DNA from: an uncultured Bacteroidales bacterium
GTDB taxonomy: Bacteria; Bacteroidota; Bacteroidia; Bacteroidales; P3
DNA: 64,000 nucleotides
Direction of reading: 5' to 3'
Assembly (NCBI GenBank): GCA_900314925.1
Contig: OMXC01000007.1
Span: 43,880-107,879 of the forward strand
Shown here piece after piece: positions 1-9,377 of the stretch. Numbering within the stretch: the first letter of the stretch is position 1; each line of letters begins with the position of its first letter. Under the pieces are notes generated by a model. The model was given only the letters and a program-made list of their open reading frames with translations, was not told the origin of the DNA and did no database searches. The translations under genes were made by a program, and so were the position numbers.

Positions 1-401
1 AAGAAGGGAAACAATCTAAATGGAATGACATTGGCACTATTATGAAATACTTCCCTGAAGAAATACATAGACAATACCAAGAACTAACATCTTTACTTGA
101 AAAGCATTCCAGATCCTCTTCGTGGTGGAAGGATGAACGCGACGTAGAAACTCATCTTGATACGGAAAAACTATACGCCTCAAGATGTGAAAAAATCAAA
201 GAAAGTCAAGTGATTATTGACTTCCTGAAGCTTTTCGAAACACTTAATGCAGTTAATCTATTTTTGACCAATATGCACGCATGTCTTAACAATTATCTGG
301 TCGATAAATTTCGGTGTGGAGAATTGCAGGACGTAAAAAATATTTTGTGTATCAATGAACAAACAACAACTAGCAGCCAAAATATGGGCATCGGCAAATA
401 A
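1..401 (+). CDS. C-terminal part of a hypothetical protein (5' end outside the window)
   Basis: An open frame runs from the left edge (first full codon at 3) to a TAA at 399-401, with no stop upstream of the first Met at 42, so this is probably the end of a longer protein. The visible 132 residues are helical and charged, with a WW pair and several Lys/Glu-rich stretches; I recognise no family. It overlaps the start of hsdM by 47 nt, which is long for a natural coupling. The last 15 or so codons are read from hsdM sequence in another frame and may not be ancestral. Base composition is AT-rich like the restriction genes that follow. Confidence 0.5.
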   Translation, partial: EGKQSKWNDIGTIMKYFPEEIHRQYQELTSLLEKHSRSSSWWKDERDVETHLDTEKLYASRCEKIKESQVIIDFLKLFETLNAVNLFLTNMHACLNNYLVDKFRCGELQDVKNILCINEQTTTSSQNMGIGK

Positions 402-3147
402 GATGCGCTCGAAGATTGAGGCCAACGAGTATAAGGACTATATTCTGGGTTTTATCTTCTACAAGTTCCTTTCGGATAAAGAGCTTGAGGTCTTAAGGAA
501 AGACGGATGGACGGAAGATGAACTTCCCGAACTGACAGAGGCAGATAAGGAAACCGTCAAGTATCTACAAGGGAAACTGGGCTACTTTATCGCATACGAG
601 AATCTTTTTTCCACCTGGCTATCCAGCGGTTCCGACTTCGATGTGTCGAATGTGCGCGATGCACTTTCAGCCTTTGCCCGTCTTATCAACAAAAACCACA
701 AGAAGGTATTCAACAAGATATTCCATACGCTCGACACAGGGTTGAGCAAACTTGGAGGCACCTCCTCCGAACAAACCAAGGCCATACTCAAGTTGCTGAA
801 GCTCATCAAGGATATCCCTACCGACTCCTCTCAGAACTATGATGTACTTGGCTTCATATACGAATATCTGATTTCCAACTTTGCCGCCAATGCCGGCAAG
901 AAAGCGGGAGAGTTTTATACACCTCACGAGGTGGCGCTGCTAATGGCGGAAATTGTTGCCGACCATCTGAAAGATAGGAAGGAAATTCAAATCTATGACC
1001 CCACATCGGGCTCGGGTTCGCTGCTCATTAATATCGGACGAGCCATCGCCAAACATATCGACGACCAGAACAATATCAAGTATTACGCGCAGGAGCTGAA
1101 GGAGAATACCTACAACCTGACCCGAATGAATCTGGTGATGCGTGGCATCCTACCCGACAATATCATTGTCCGCAATGGTGATACGCTGGAAGCCGATTGG
1201 CCCTATTTTGAAGAGACCGAAGACGGAAAACCGCTGGAAAACACCTTTGAAATGCTGCATGTGGATGCCGTCGTTTCCAATCCTCCTTATTCGCAAGCTT
1301 GGGAACCCCAGAACAAAAATTTCGACCCCCGCTTTGAACGTTACGGTCTCGCCCCAAAGGGTAAAGCCGACTATGCTTTCCTGCTGCACGATTTAGCACA
1401 CATCAAGCATGATGGTATTGTGACCATAGTATTGCCTCACGGGGTTCTGTTCCGTGGTGGCGAGGATGAAACAATCCGTCGCAATCTCATTGAATTTAAT
1501 CATATCGATGCCATCATAGGACTTCCCGCCAACATCTTCTTTGGAACGGGTATCGCCACCATCATTATGGTGCTGAAACAAAAGAGGGACAATGAAGATG
1601 TGCTGATAATTGACGCTTCAAAGGGTTTCGTCAAAGAAGGAAAGAACAACAAGCTTCGTGCCTGCGACATCCGTAAGATTGCCGATACTGTTATCCATCG
1701 CATAGAAACGCCGAAGTTCTCTCGCAAAGTAAGCCGCGAGGTTATACGCCAGAATAACTACAACCTCAATATTCCACGCTATGTTGATTCGTCCGAGGCT
1801 CTTGAGACGTGGGATGCCTACGGTATCATGTTTGGCGGAATCCCCAACCACGAAATAGACCTGTTGTCAAAGTATTGGGACACATTCCCCTCTCTGCGCA
1901 GCGACCTCTTTACGCAAAAGGAAGACTCACCTTGTTCCTACATTCACACGGATGATGTGAGCACCAGCATCCTCGGCAATTTTGATGTGGAAGGATGGAG
2001 TACAGGCGTCCGTGAGGCATTAAAAACTCTGCCCGACTATCTTGACAAGCGGATTATCGGGAACGCCCTAACGTTGAATGTACACCGTGAGGAAAGTGTG
2101 CTTGCCGACGAAATCTACCGACGAATCGAAAACCGTCCTCTTTTAGACAGATACAACGCCTATCAGATTCTCGACGACCAATGGACAATCATTCACAACG
2201 ATCTTGAAATGCTGCAAACCGAGGGCTTCCAGGCTGCGAAGCTGGTAGATCCGAATATGGTTGTAAAGAAAGCCAAAAAAGAAGAGGATGAAGACACTGA
2301 AGTACAAGATGGATGGAAAGGACACATCCTGCCATTCGAGCTGGTTCAACGCACCATTCTGAAAGAAAAATACGAAGCACTTTTGCAGAAACAAAAGGAG
2401 CTGGAAGAAACCATCTCTTCTTTCGATGACCTGATTCTGGAATTGCCAGAAGAGGAAAAAGAAGCTCTCTTGAATGAGGACAACACAGAGTTTGATATGG
2501 AGAGTGTCGATAAAAAACTCGAAGAGGCCTTCTTGAGTATTGAATCGAAAGAAATAGATGCCCTCAACGCATATTTATCTCTGCTGGATGACGGAGCAAA
2601 GAAACCCGCAAAAGTTGCATATATTGACAAGTGCCGTGATGTTGAGTGGTCGGCTATCGTGGCATCAAAAGACGGAACCTACTCGAAGAAGAATGTACAA
2701 AAACGTATAAACGAGTTGCGCTTGGAGCATCAATTTCCAGAAGGTAGCTTAGAGTGGATTCTCTTGCAGGTCAGCAAAAAGACAGATAGAGTAAAGAGCC
2801 TTAAAAAAGAGATTTCTGCCGATGAAAAAGCCTTGCATGAACTAACGAAAACCACCATTGAAAATCTTACCGACGAGCAAGTCAATATGCTCCTTCGCGA
2901 AAAGTGGATTGTGCCCCTTTACGATCGTTTGCTATCTATGACAGGTGGTATTATTGATGATTTGACAGACAAAGTGACATCCCTTGCTGCCAAATACGAG
3001 ACAGGCTTGGTCGAGGTGGAACAAACCATCACCGATGCCAGCGAATCTCTATCGCTAATGCTTGACGAGTTGGCAGGCTCGAAGTATGATATGCAGGCAT
3101 ATAATCAGCTCAAAGAACTTTTAAAGCCCGAAAACGATGAAAAATAA
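355..3147 (+). CDS. hsdM: Type I restriction-modification system, DNA methyltransferase subunit HsdM
   Basis: Predicted N6-adenine methyltransferase subunit of a type I restriction-modification complex. It would use S-adenosylmethionine to methylate the site chosen by HsdS and form the core of the HsdR2M2S1 enzyme. The N-terminal HsdM_N helical domain is clear (KIWASANKMRSKIEANEYKD near residue 8). SAM motif I DPTSGSGSLL starts at about residue 215 and catalytic NPPY lies at 309-312. At 930 aa it is much longer than classical HsdM (about 500 aa); the last 400 residues are charged and helical, with coiled-coil character. The start at 355 fits the usual family N-terminus. It overlaps hsdS by 11 nt, which implies one transcript. 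Confidence 0.95.
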   Translation: MNKQQLAAKIWASANKMRSKIEANEYKDYILGFIFYKFLSDKELEVLRKDGWTEDELPELTEADKETVKYLQGKLGYFIAYENLFSTWLSSGSDFDVSNVRDALSAFARLINKNHKKVFNKIFHTLDTGLSKLGGTSSEQTKAILKLLKLIKDIPTDSSQNYDVLGFIYEYLISNFAANAGKKAGEFYTPHEVALLMAEIVADHLKDRKEIQIYDPTSGSGSLLINIGRAIAKHIDDQNNIKYYAQELKENTYNLTRMNLVMRGILPDNIIVRNGDTLEADWPYFEETEDGKPLENTFEMLHVDAVVSNPPYSQAWEPQNKNFDPRFERYGLAPKGKADYAFLLHDLAHIKHDGIVTIVLPHGVLFRGGEDETIRRNLIEFNHIDAIIGLPANIFFGTGIATIIMVLKQKRDNEDVLIIDASKGFVKEGKNNKLRACDIRKIADTVIHRIETPKFSRKVSREVIRQNNYNLNIPRYVDSSEALETWDAYGIMFGGIPNHEIDLLSKYWDTFPSLRSDLFTQKEDSPCSYIHTDDVSTSILGNFDVEGWSTGVREALKTLPDYLDKRIIGNALTLNVHREESVLADEIYRRIENRPLLDRYNAYQILDDQWTIIHNDLEMLQTEGFQAAKLVDPNMVVKKAKKEEDEDTEVQDGWKGHILPFELVQRTILKEKYEALLQKQKELEETISSFDDLILELPEEEKEALLNEDNTEFDMESVDKKLEEAFLSIESKEIDALNAYLSLLDDGAKKPAKVAYIDKCRDVEWSAIVASKDGTYSKKNVQKRINELRLEHQFPEGSLEWILLQVSKKTDRVKSLKKEISADEKALHELTKTTIENLTDEQVNMLLREKWIVPLYDRLLSMTGGIIDDLTDKVTSLAAKYETGLVEVEQTITDASESLSLMLDELAGSKYDMQAYNQLKELLKPENDEK

Positions 3148-4354
3148 TCCAGAAACAAGGTTTCAAGAGTTCGATGAGGAGTGGAAACCATCGACTCTTT
3201 CGAATATCGTTACTCGTATAAAGCGCAAAAACGAGGAGCTTACATCAGATAGAGTTCTAACTATCTCCGCTCAATATGGCCTTATTGATCAAAAAGATTT
3301 TTTCAACAAAAGGATAGCCAGTTCCCTGCTGCAAGGGTATTACTTAATGAAGAAAGGGGAATTTGCATACAATAAAAGCTATTCCAGTGAATATCCCGTT
3401 GGAGCCGTAAAACGTCTAAAGAAATATGACTGGGGTGTATTGTCAACATTGTATATACTATTTACAATCAACGACGAGTCGTTAGCCGAATGGGTAGAGG
3501 CCTTTTTTGAATCATCGAAATGGCATAATGAGATTACCAAACGAGCATCTGAAGGGGCAAGAAATCATGGACTTCTCAATATCTCACCAACTGACTTTTT
3601 CGACCTTCCATTCTGTTATCCTTCTACTCCCGATGAGCAACACAAGATAGCGCAATTCTTTTCTCGCCTTGATTCGTTGATTACTGCAGAGGACAAGAAG
3701 TTGGAGCGACTGAAAACAATTAAATCCGCCTCGCTCGAAAAGATGTTTCCTAAACAAGGAGAGACGGTCCCCGAAGTCCGATTTAAAGGGTTCACGGGAG
3801 AGTGGATGGAGAGTCGCATTGGAGATTGCTTTTCTGAGAGGAAAGAACGTTCTGGGATTGGCGAGATGCTTTCAGTTACAATTAATTCCGGAGTAAGAAA
3901 AGCAAGAGAGCTTGACAGAACTGTTCACATTGGTGATACTTCCAATTACAAAGTGGTTCGCCAAGGAGATATTGCATACAATTCAATGCGTATGTGGCAA
4001 GGAGCAAGTGGCTATTCCCAATATGATGGAATTGTAAGCCCTGCATACACAGTTATCATACCAAAAGAAAGGATTGATTCACGGTTCTTTGCATGTCTCT
4101 TTAAAACTCAACACATGATACATGTATTTGAACTTAATTCACAAGGATTAACTTCCGATACATGGAACCTAAAATATGGCCAATTGAGGAGTATCCCTGT
4201 AAAATATCCTGTTGACTTAAAAGAACAAATATATATTGCCGAATATTTCTCTCGACTTGATATCCTTATTTCTGCACAGGAACAGAAGAGCGAGAAATTG
4301 CGCTCGTTGAAGAAATCATTCCTTGAAAAGATGTTTGTATCCACCCCGAAATAA
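3137..4354 (+). CDS. hsdS: Type I restriction-modification system, specificity subunit HsdS
   Basis: DNA-recognition subunit that sets the bipartite target of the type I complex. The 405 aa contain two target-recognition domains of similar layout. Each is introduced by a similar motif (PETRFQEFDEEW near residue 5 and PEVRFKGFTGEW near residue 213) and followed by a helical spacer ending in similar sequence (LERLKTIKSASLEKMF and KLRSLKKSFLEKMF). This duplicated TRD-spacer plan is diagnostic. It overlaps hsdM by 11 nt and is followed 9 nt later by hsdR. It is one of the most AT-rich genes in the window, as expected for exchanged recognition domains. I see no second hsdS fragment or recombinase in the window that would suggest phase variation. 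Confidence 0.95.
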   Translation: MKNNPETRFQEFDEEWKPSTLSNIVTRIKRKNEELTSDRVLTISAQYGLIDQKDFFNKRIASSLLQGYYLMKKGEFAYNKSYSSEYPVGAVKRLKKYDWGVLSTLYILFTINDESLAEWVEAFFESSKWHNEITKRASEGARNHGLLNISPTDFFDLPFCYPSTPDEQHKIAQFFSRLDSLITAEDKKLERLKTIKSASLEKMFPKQGETVPEVRFKGFTGEWMESRIGDCFSERKERSGIGEMLSVTINSGVRKARELDRTVHIGDTSNYKVVRQGDIAYNSMRMWQGASGYSQYDGIVSPAYTVIIPKERIDSRFFACLFKTQHMIHVFELNSQGLTSDTWNLKYGQLRSIPVKYPVDLKEQIYIAEYFSRLDILISAQEQKSEKLRSLKKSFLEKMFVSTPK

Positions 4355-4363
4355 CAAAAGAAG

Positions 4364-7300
4364 ATGGCAGAATTTGACAGCGAACCCAAATTTGAGGAGG
4401 CTCTGATAAAACTCCTCTATACCGACAAGGGTTGGGAACCGGAAGTTCTCCGCTACCCTACCGAAGAACGCCTGATCCAGAACTGGGCGGATATCCTCTA
4501 TGCCAATAATCGCTCCATTGACCGACTGGGCAACTATCCTCTCACCTCGGGCGAAATGGCTCAGATTATTGAACAGGTGAACGACCTGCGCACTCCCTTG
4601 CGGCTGAATGAATTCATCAACGGCAAAACCATCAGCATACGACGCGACAACGAGGAGGACAAACAGAACTTTGGCCGCGAAGTAAGCTTGAAGATATACG
4701 ACCGAATGGAGATTGCCCAAGGTCAAAGCCGCTATCAGATAGCCGAACAACCGTTATTCAAAACACCTCATCCGCTGGCAAGCGACCGCCGAGGCGACTT
4801 TATGCTGCTGATTAACGGTATGCCTTTGATTCATGTGGAGCTGAAAAAATCGGGCATTCCTGTTTCCCAAGCCTATGGACAGATAGAAAAGTATTCGAAT
4901 ATGGGCATCTTTCAACGGGGTATATTCTCGTTGGTACAAATCTTTGTGGCGATGAATCCCGAGGAGATGGTCTATTTTGCCAATCCTGGATTCGAAGGAA
5001 CCTTCAACCCCAAATTCTACTTCCATTGGGCAGACGTCAACAACGAACCTATCAATCATTGGAAACAGGTAGCCGAGCATTTCCTGTCGATACCGATGGC
5101 ACACCAGATGATAGGATTCTACACAGTTGCCGACAAGACCGACAATGTGCTGAAGGTGATGCGCTCTTACCAGTTCTATGCCGCCCGCGCCATATCCGAC
5201 CGTGTAGCCAAATGCCATTGGGACGAAAAAGAGATCTATGGTGGATACGTGTGGCATACAACGGGAAGTGGAAAGACATTGACCAGCTTCAAATCGGCTC
5301 AACTGATAGCCGACTCGAACGATGCCGACAAAGTGGTGTTTCTGATGGACAGAATCGAACTGGGCACACAGTCATTCGGTGAATACAAAGGCTTTGCCAA
5401 TCCGAAACTTGAAGTTTACGACACCGAGGACACAGCCGCATTGGTTTCGTTGCTCAAAGACGATCAGAGCAAGCTGATAGTCACTTCTATTCAGAAGATG
5501 AGCCGAATTAAGCTGGGTGGGACCAACGACAGGGATATCAGCAAAATCAACAAGAAACGCATCGTCATCATTATCGACGAGGCCCACCGTTCGGTGTTCG
5601 GGGATATGCTGATTGCTATACGAGCCACTTTCAAACATGCCATTTATTTCGGCTTCACAGGAACACCCATCCACGAAGACAATCCAGCAAAGAAGCAGGC
5701 CACAAGTTTCATCTTCGGTGATGAGATACATAGATACAGCATTGCCGACGGAATAAGGGACAATAATGTGCTGGGCTTTGACCCATATATGGTGCAGACC
5801 TACAAGGAACGTGACCTGCGGAAGATAGTGGCATTGGAAAAGTCCCATTCTCATAGCGAAGAGGAAGCATTGTCTAACCCCAAGAAATCCAAAATCTATC
5901 AAAAGTATATGAATGATGTGCCGATGGCGGGAAGTTGGGATGATTTGGGGAATTACTCGTCGGGTATAGAGGATGAGTTTACGCCTTCGCTATATGAAAA
6001 CGAAGAGCACCGCAGGGCTGTGGTTTCGGATATCAAGGAAGTGTGGCTGCAGCACAGCTTGAATAAGAAATATCACGCGTTGTTTGCTACAAGCAGCATT
6101 CCTGAGGCTATCGAGTATTACCAGTTGTTGAAAGAGGGAATACCTGACATGAAGACCACCTGCCTCTTTGACCCAACGATAGACAATACGGGAGGTGCTG
6201 TTATCAAGCAGGATGCCATATTGCAGATCCTGACGGATTATAATAGCAGATTCAACAAAACGTATAGGATGTCGCAATACGACAAATTCAAGAAAGATGT
6301 GGCCACAAGGATGGCACACAAAGAACCTTACTTGAATTTGCCGGCAGATAAGCAACTTGATATGCTGATTGTGGTTGACCAGATGCTAACTGGTTTTGAC
6401 TCGAAATGGGTAAACACACTCTATTTGGACAAGGTTCGGCAGGATGAAAACCTCATACAAGCATTCTCTCGCACTAACCGTGTGTTTGGTGATGATAAGA
6501 AATTTGGTGTGATTCGCTACTACCGCAAGCCCTGGACGATGGAAAGGAATGTAGAGAAAGCCATCCGCGAATACTCCGGAAACCGGCCTTTCGGCATCTT
6601 CGCGTTCAAACTCAAGGAGAACCTTGAAGAGGTCAATAGATTATATGCTAATATAAAGGAACTATTTGAGAACAATGGCATCAACAACTTCGAGCAACTA
6701 CCGGAAGAGTCTGCGGTGAGAGCTATGTTCGCCAAAGATTTCCACACTCTGCATGGCTATCTGGAATCGGCCAGAATACAGGGATTTGTCTGGGATAAAC
6801 TGGAATGGGATTTTGATGGGGAAACACTCGAGGTTCTGTTGGACGAAGAGACATACAGTATCCTTCTTCAGCGATATAAGGAACTGTATGAGGGAACTGG
6901 TGGCGGAGGCGGTGGTGACGATGCCCCATACGATATTGACACTCACATCACGCAACTGGCTACAGGGAAAATCAATACCGACTACATGAATTCGCGATTT
7001 GTGAAGTTTGTGAAGGCTTTACAGATAAACGACTTGTCATCCCCCATTGTGAAAGAAACTCTTGACGAGCTGCACAAATCATTCGCAGCATTATCGCAAG
7101 AGGAACAGAAATATGCAAATGTTTTCCTTGGTGATTTCCAAAGGGGAGCCGTTCAATTAGAAGAAGGAAAGACTTTACGGGATTACATTACCGAGTATCA
7201 GAAGAGGGCAAAAGATGACCAAACACATCGCTTTGCAGAAGCCTTGGGTATCGACGAGGAACAACTTCGTGATTTTATGCAACTAACAATCACAGAGTCG

Positions 7301-7999
7301 GACATCAATGCTTTTGGACGTTTTGACCGGTTGGTAGATTCTGTAGATAGAGCCAAAGCCAAAGCCTATTTTGAACAAGAAGAAGGATGTCCGATACCTG
7401 CACGCCGTGTTCCCATGAAGATAGCCGATATCTTAAGGCGTTTTGTGTTGAACGGAGGCTTTGAGATTACACCACCTGTCGTCCATACCATATTGCCATA
7501 TTCTGAGGACGAGCCAGAAATGCCACTGGCTGCTGAAGATATCTTTATTTATGGTAGCATACCTGTTGACCTTCCTAATACAAAACGAGAGGCGTTGTTG
7601 GACAAGAATCTGGATTTGATACTGATGTACGCCATCGGGCCTTCCGCTCGACCAAAAACTGAGGCTGCCGGGAGAATAGCCATTGGTATCAAAGAGGACA
7701 TGCTGAAAGATGAACAGTTGGCGGCATACAAGAGCTTGAAGTATCTTCTATTCCATTATTGGAGTAATCCTATGGCTTATCTACTGACAAAAGAACCATT
7801 GTTGGTGAATCCTGACAATGTGCCGACAGATTACCTCAAAAGAATGGAGAAGGATGCAGTAAAATATCTACTGCTTGAATATGATCCCGAAAGTCCATCA
7901 AATATCGGCGACATCGATGTTCTCAAGACTCAGAGAAGAGGAGAAATCAGATATCTGCCATTTGTAACCACGATTGAAAGCATTACCAAAGATGAATAG
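4364..7999 (+). CDS. hsdR: Type I restriction-modification system, endonuclease/translocase subunit HsdR
   Basis: Motor and nuclease subunit that translocates DNA with ATP and cuts unmodified DNA far from the site. At 1211 aa it has the family layout. An N-terminal PD-(D/E)xK nuclease shows Asp145 and the HVELKK motif (Glu159, Lys161). The SF2 helicase has Walker A TGSGKT at 300-305, DEAH at 405-408 and the motif III-like FGFTGTP. The C-terminal helical region binds the M2S core in relatives. A glycine run (GTGGGGGG, encoded near 6897-6920) looks like a flexible linker. It starts 9 nt after hsdS, and its stop overlaps the next gene by 8 nt, so all four genes are probably co-expressed. Confidence 0.95.
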   Translation: MAEFDSEPKFEEALIKLLYTDKGWEPEVLRYPTEERLIQNWADILYANNRSIDRLGNYPLTSGEMAQIIEQVNDLRTPLRLNEFINGKTISIRRDNEEDKQNFGREVSLKIYDRMEIAQGQSRYQIAEQPLFKTPHPLASDRRGDFMLLINGMPLIHVELKKSGIPVSQAYGQIEKYSNMGIFQRGIFSLVQIFVAMNPEEMVYFANPGFEGTFNPKFYFHWADVNNEPINHWKQVAEHFLSIPMAHQMIGFYTVADKTDNVLKVMRSYQFYAARAISDRVAKCHWDEKEIYGGYVWHTTGSGKTLTSFKSAQLIADSNDADKVVFLMDRIELGTQSFGEYKGFANPKLEVYDTEDTAALVSLLKDDQSKLIVTSIQKMSRIKLGGTNDRDISKINKKRIVIIIDEAHRSVFGDMLIAIRATFKHAIYFGFTGTPIHEDNPAKKQATSFIFGDEIHRYSIADGIRDNNVLGFDPYMVQTYKERDLRKIVALEKSHSHSEEEALSNPKKSKIYQKYMNDVPMAGSWDDLGNYSSGIEDEFTPSLYENEEHRRAVVSDIKEVWLQHSLNKKYHALFATSSIPEAIEYYQLLKEGIPDMKTTCLFDPTIDNTGGAVIKQDAILQILTDYNSRFNKTYRMSQYDKFKKDVATRMAHKEPYLNLPADKQLDMLIVVDQMLTGFDSKWVNTLYLDKVRQDENLIQAFSRTNRVFGDDKKFGVIRYYRKPWTMERNVEKAIREYSGNRPFGIFAFKLKENLEEVNRLYANIKELFENNGINNFEQLPEESAVRAMFAKDFHTLHGYLESARIQGFVWDKLEWDFDGETLEVLLDEETYSILLQRYKELYEGTGGGGGGDDAPYDIDTHITQLATGKINTDYMNSRFVKFVKALQINDLSSPIVKETLDELHKSFAALSQEEQKYANVFLGDFQRGAVQLEEGKTLRDYITEYQKRAKDDQTHRFAEALGIDEEQLRDFMQLTITESDINAFGRFDRLVDSVDRAKAKAYFEQEEGCPIPARRVPMKIADILRRFVLNGGFEITPPVVHTILPYSEDEPEMPLAAEDIFIYGSIPVDLPNTKREALLDKNLDLILMYAIGPSARPKTEAAGRIAIGIKEDMLKDEQLAAYKSLKYLLFHYWSNPMAYLLTKEPLLVNPDNVPTDYLKRMEKDAVKYLLLEYDPESPSNIGDIDVLKTQRRGEIRYLPFVTTIESITKDE

Positions 8000-9071
8000 G
8001 ATTGTTCTCATAGGCAACGGCTTCGATAAAGCTCATGGTCTGAAAACAGGATATGAGGATTTCGTTCATTGGTATTGGACTCAATGGGGGAATAAATTGT
8101 TGAAATTCGAATCTGTGAAAGAAGAAGATGAATTATGCTCATTTGAATTATTGGGTGATTACCATTATTTATGTTGGAGGTTGGTAGCCGATAAATATAT
8201 TGAGAAATTATTAAACCCCAATCAATTTGATGGGTATAATTTTATAAAATGGGTAAGGAATCTCCGGTATGGCGTCATCGAATATAAAAGTGAACTGTTA
8301 AAGAGAATAAGCCAAAGCGTCGAGTCTAAGAAATGGGTGGATATTGAAAATATCTACTACGAGATTCTAGTTCGGGAAAAAAGTTTTGGCAACAGATACA
8401 AGATCCTGAATAACCAGCTGGACTTTTTGAGAGGAAAGTTAATAGAGTACTTGCTTGAAATAGAAAAAAGTGATTTTACATTGATTGAGAGTATTAAAGA
8501 AAAAATATTTCGTCCCATCAAAAGATGCGAGGTGTCGGTTAGATATCGTTATAAGACTGAAGATTTCTTTACACTCTCGAATATCATGTTGCTAAACTTC
8601 AACTATACTAGCACCCCTGAAATATACTTGGATGACGAGGCAACAATCAACTATATACATGGAAAATTAGACAATCCCCAAAGTGTGATTTTTGGCTATG
8701 GGGATGAGTTGGACGAGAATTATAAGAGGCTCAAGGAGCAAAATGATAGCGAGTGTATGCGTCATGTGAAGTCCATCCGATATCTGGAACACGACAACTA
8801 CCGGCGCATGCTCGAGTTCATCGAGTCGGACTCTTTCCAAGTCGTCATTATGGGGCACTCCTGTGGCAATAGCGACCGAACATTGCTTAACACCATCTTC
8901 GAACACCCTAACTGCGTATCGATAAAACCATATTATTACCAGATAAACGACAAGACAGACAACTATTCTGAATTGACAATAAACATCAACCGAAACTTCA
9001 ACGACCCAAAACAGATGCGCGACCGCGTGGTATGCAAAGACTATTGCGAACCACTTGTATCTAAAGAGTGA
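7992..9071 (+). CDS. abiH: AbiH-family abortive infection protein
   Basis: Predicted phage-defence protein of the AbiH family, whose mechanism is not established. The 359-aa product starts with the signature IGNGFDKAHGL at residues 7-17 and carries the C-terminal GHSCGNSD segment that corresponds to the conserved GHS-x-G-x-x-D of the family. An in-frame ATG at 7974 lies further inside hsdR; I chose 7992 because it puts the nucleotide-binding-like loop at the usual distance and gives an 8-nt overlap with hsdR. The overlap places it in the type I operon. Composition is AT-rich, like the rest of the locus. Confidence 0.88.
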   Translation: MNRIVLIGNGFDKAHGLKTGYEDFVHWYWTQWGNKLLKFESVKEEDELCSFELLGDYHYLCWRLVADKYIEKLLNPNQFDGYNFIKWVRNLRYGVIEYKSELLKRISQSVESKKWVDIENIYYEILVREKSFGNRYKILNNQLDFLRGKLIEYLLEIEKSDFTLIESIKEKIFRPIKRCEVSVRYRYKTEDFFTLSNIMLLNFNYTSTPEIYLDDEATINYIHGKLDNPQSVIFGYGDELDENYKRLKEQNDSECMRHVKSIRYLEHDNYRRMLEFIESDSFQVVIMGHSCGNSDRTLLNTIFEHPNCVSIKPYYYQINDKTDNYSELTININRNFNDPKQMRDRVVCKDYCEPLVSKE

Positions 9072-9377
9072 GAGGGTAACTGTCAATGAATAACACGAAA
9101 AAAACAACTCATAGATGAAGAGCTGGAAGAACAATAGGTGAGATTGCGTTAATATGTGATTGCGTAAATGCAGGAATGTGTAAATCTTAGAACGTGTAAA
9201 TGTGATTTAAGAATGTGCTAATGTGTTAACGTATGAGCCGTAGGCCGCGTGGTGTGCCGTCGGCTCGGCCGACAATACTGCAGAAAAAGAAAAAATAAAA
9301 TGAGCAATGCGCTATTATAAATGGCTGACATTTGAAATAAAACCCGTATCTTTGCACCCGGAAACAATTATTGAGAT
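9072..9377. other. 306-bp intergenic gap with degenerate short repeats
   Basis: No plausible gene. The stretch 9140-9235 repeats variants of GTGTAAATGTG and GTGTTAATGTG, a degenerate simple repeat of the kind that fills several gaps in this window. A short palindrome GTCGGC-tcg-GCCGAC sits near 9249-9264. The promoter of the following gene lies at the right end. Confidence 0.6.
9347..9354 (+). promoter_or_regulatory. Bacteroidota-type -7 promoter box
   Basis: TATCTTTG followed by CA matches the TAnnTTTG -7 consensus and lies 23 nt before the ATG at 9378. The -33 box is weak: TTTG at 9331 is too close for the usual spacing. Confidence 0.7.

Noticed and set aside
3137..4354. Phase-variable hsdS system
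   Set aside because: Only one hsdS is present, with no inverted repeats, silent cassette or recombinase in the window.
9249..9264. Terminator after abiH
   Set aside because: A 6-bp stem with no T run on the plus strand and about 180 nt past the stop.
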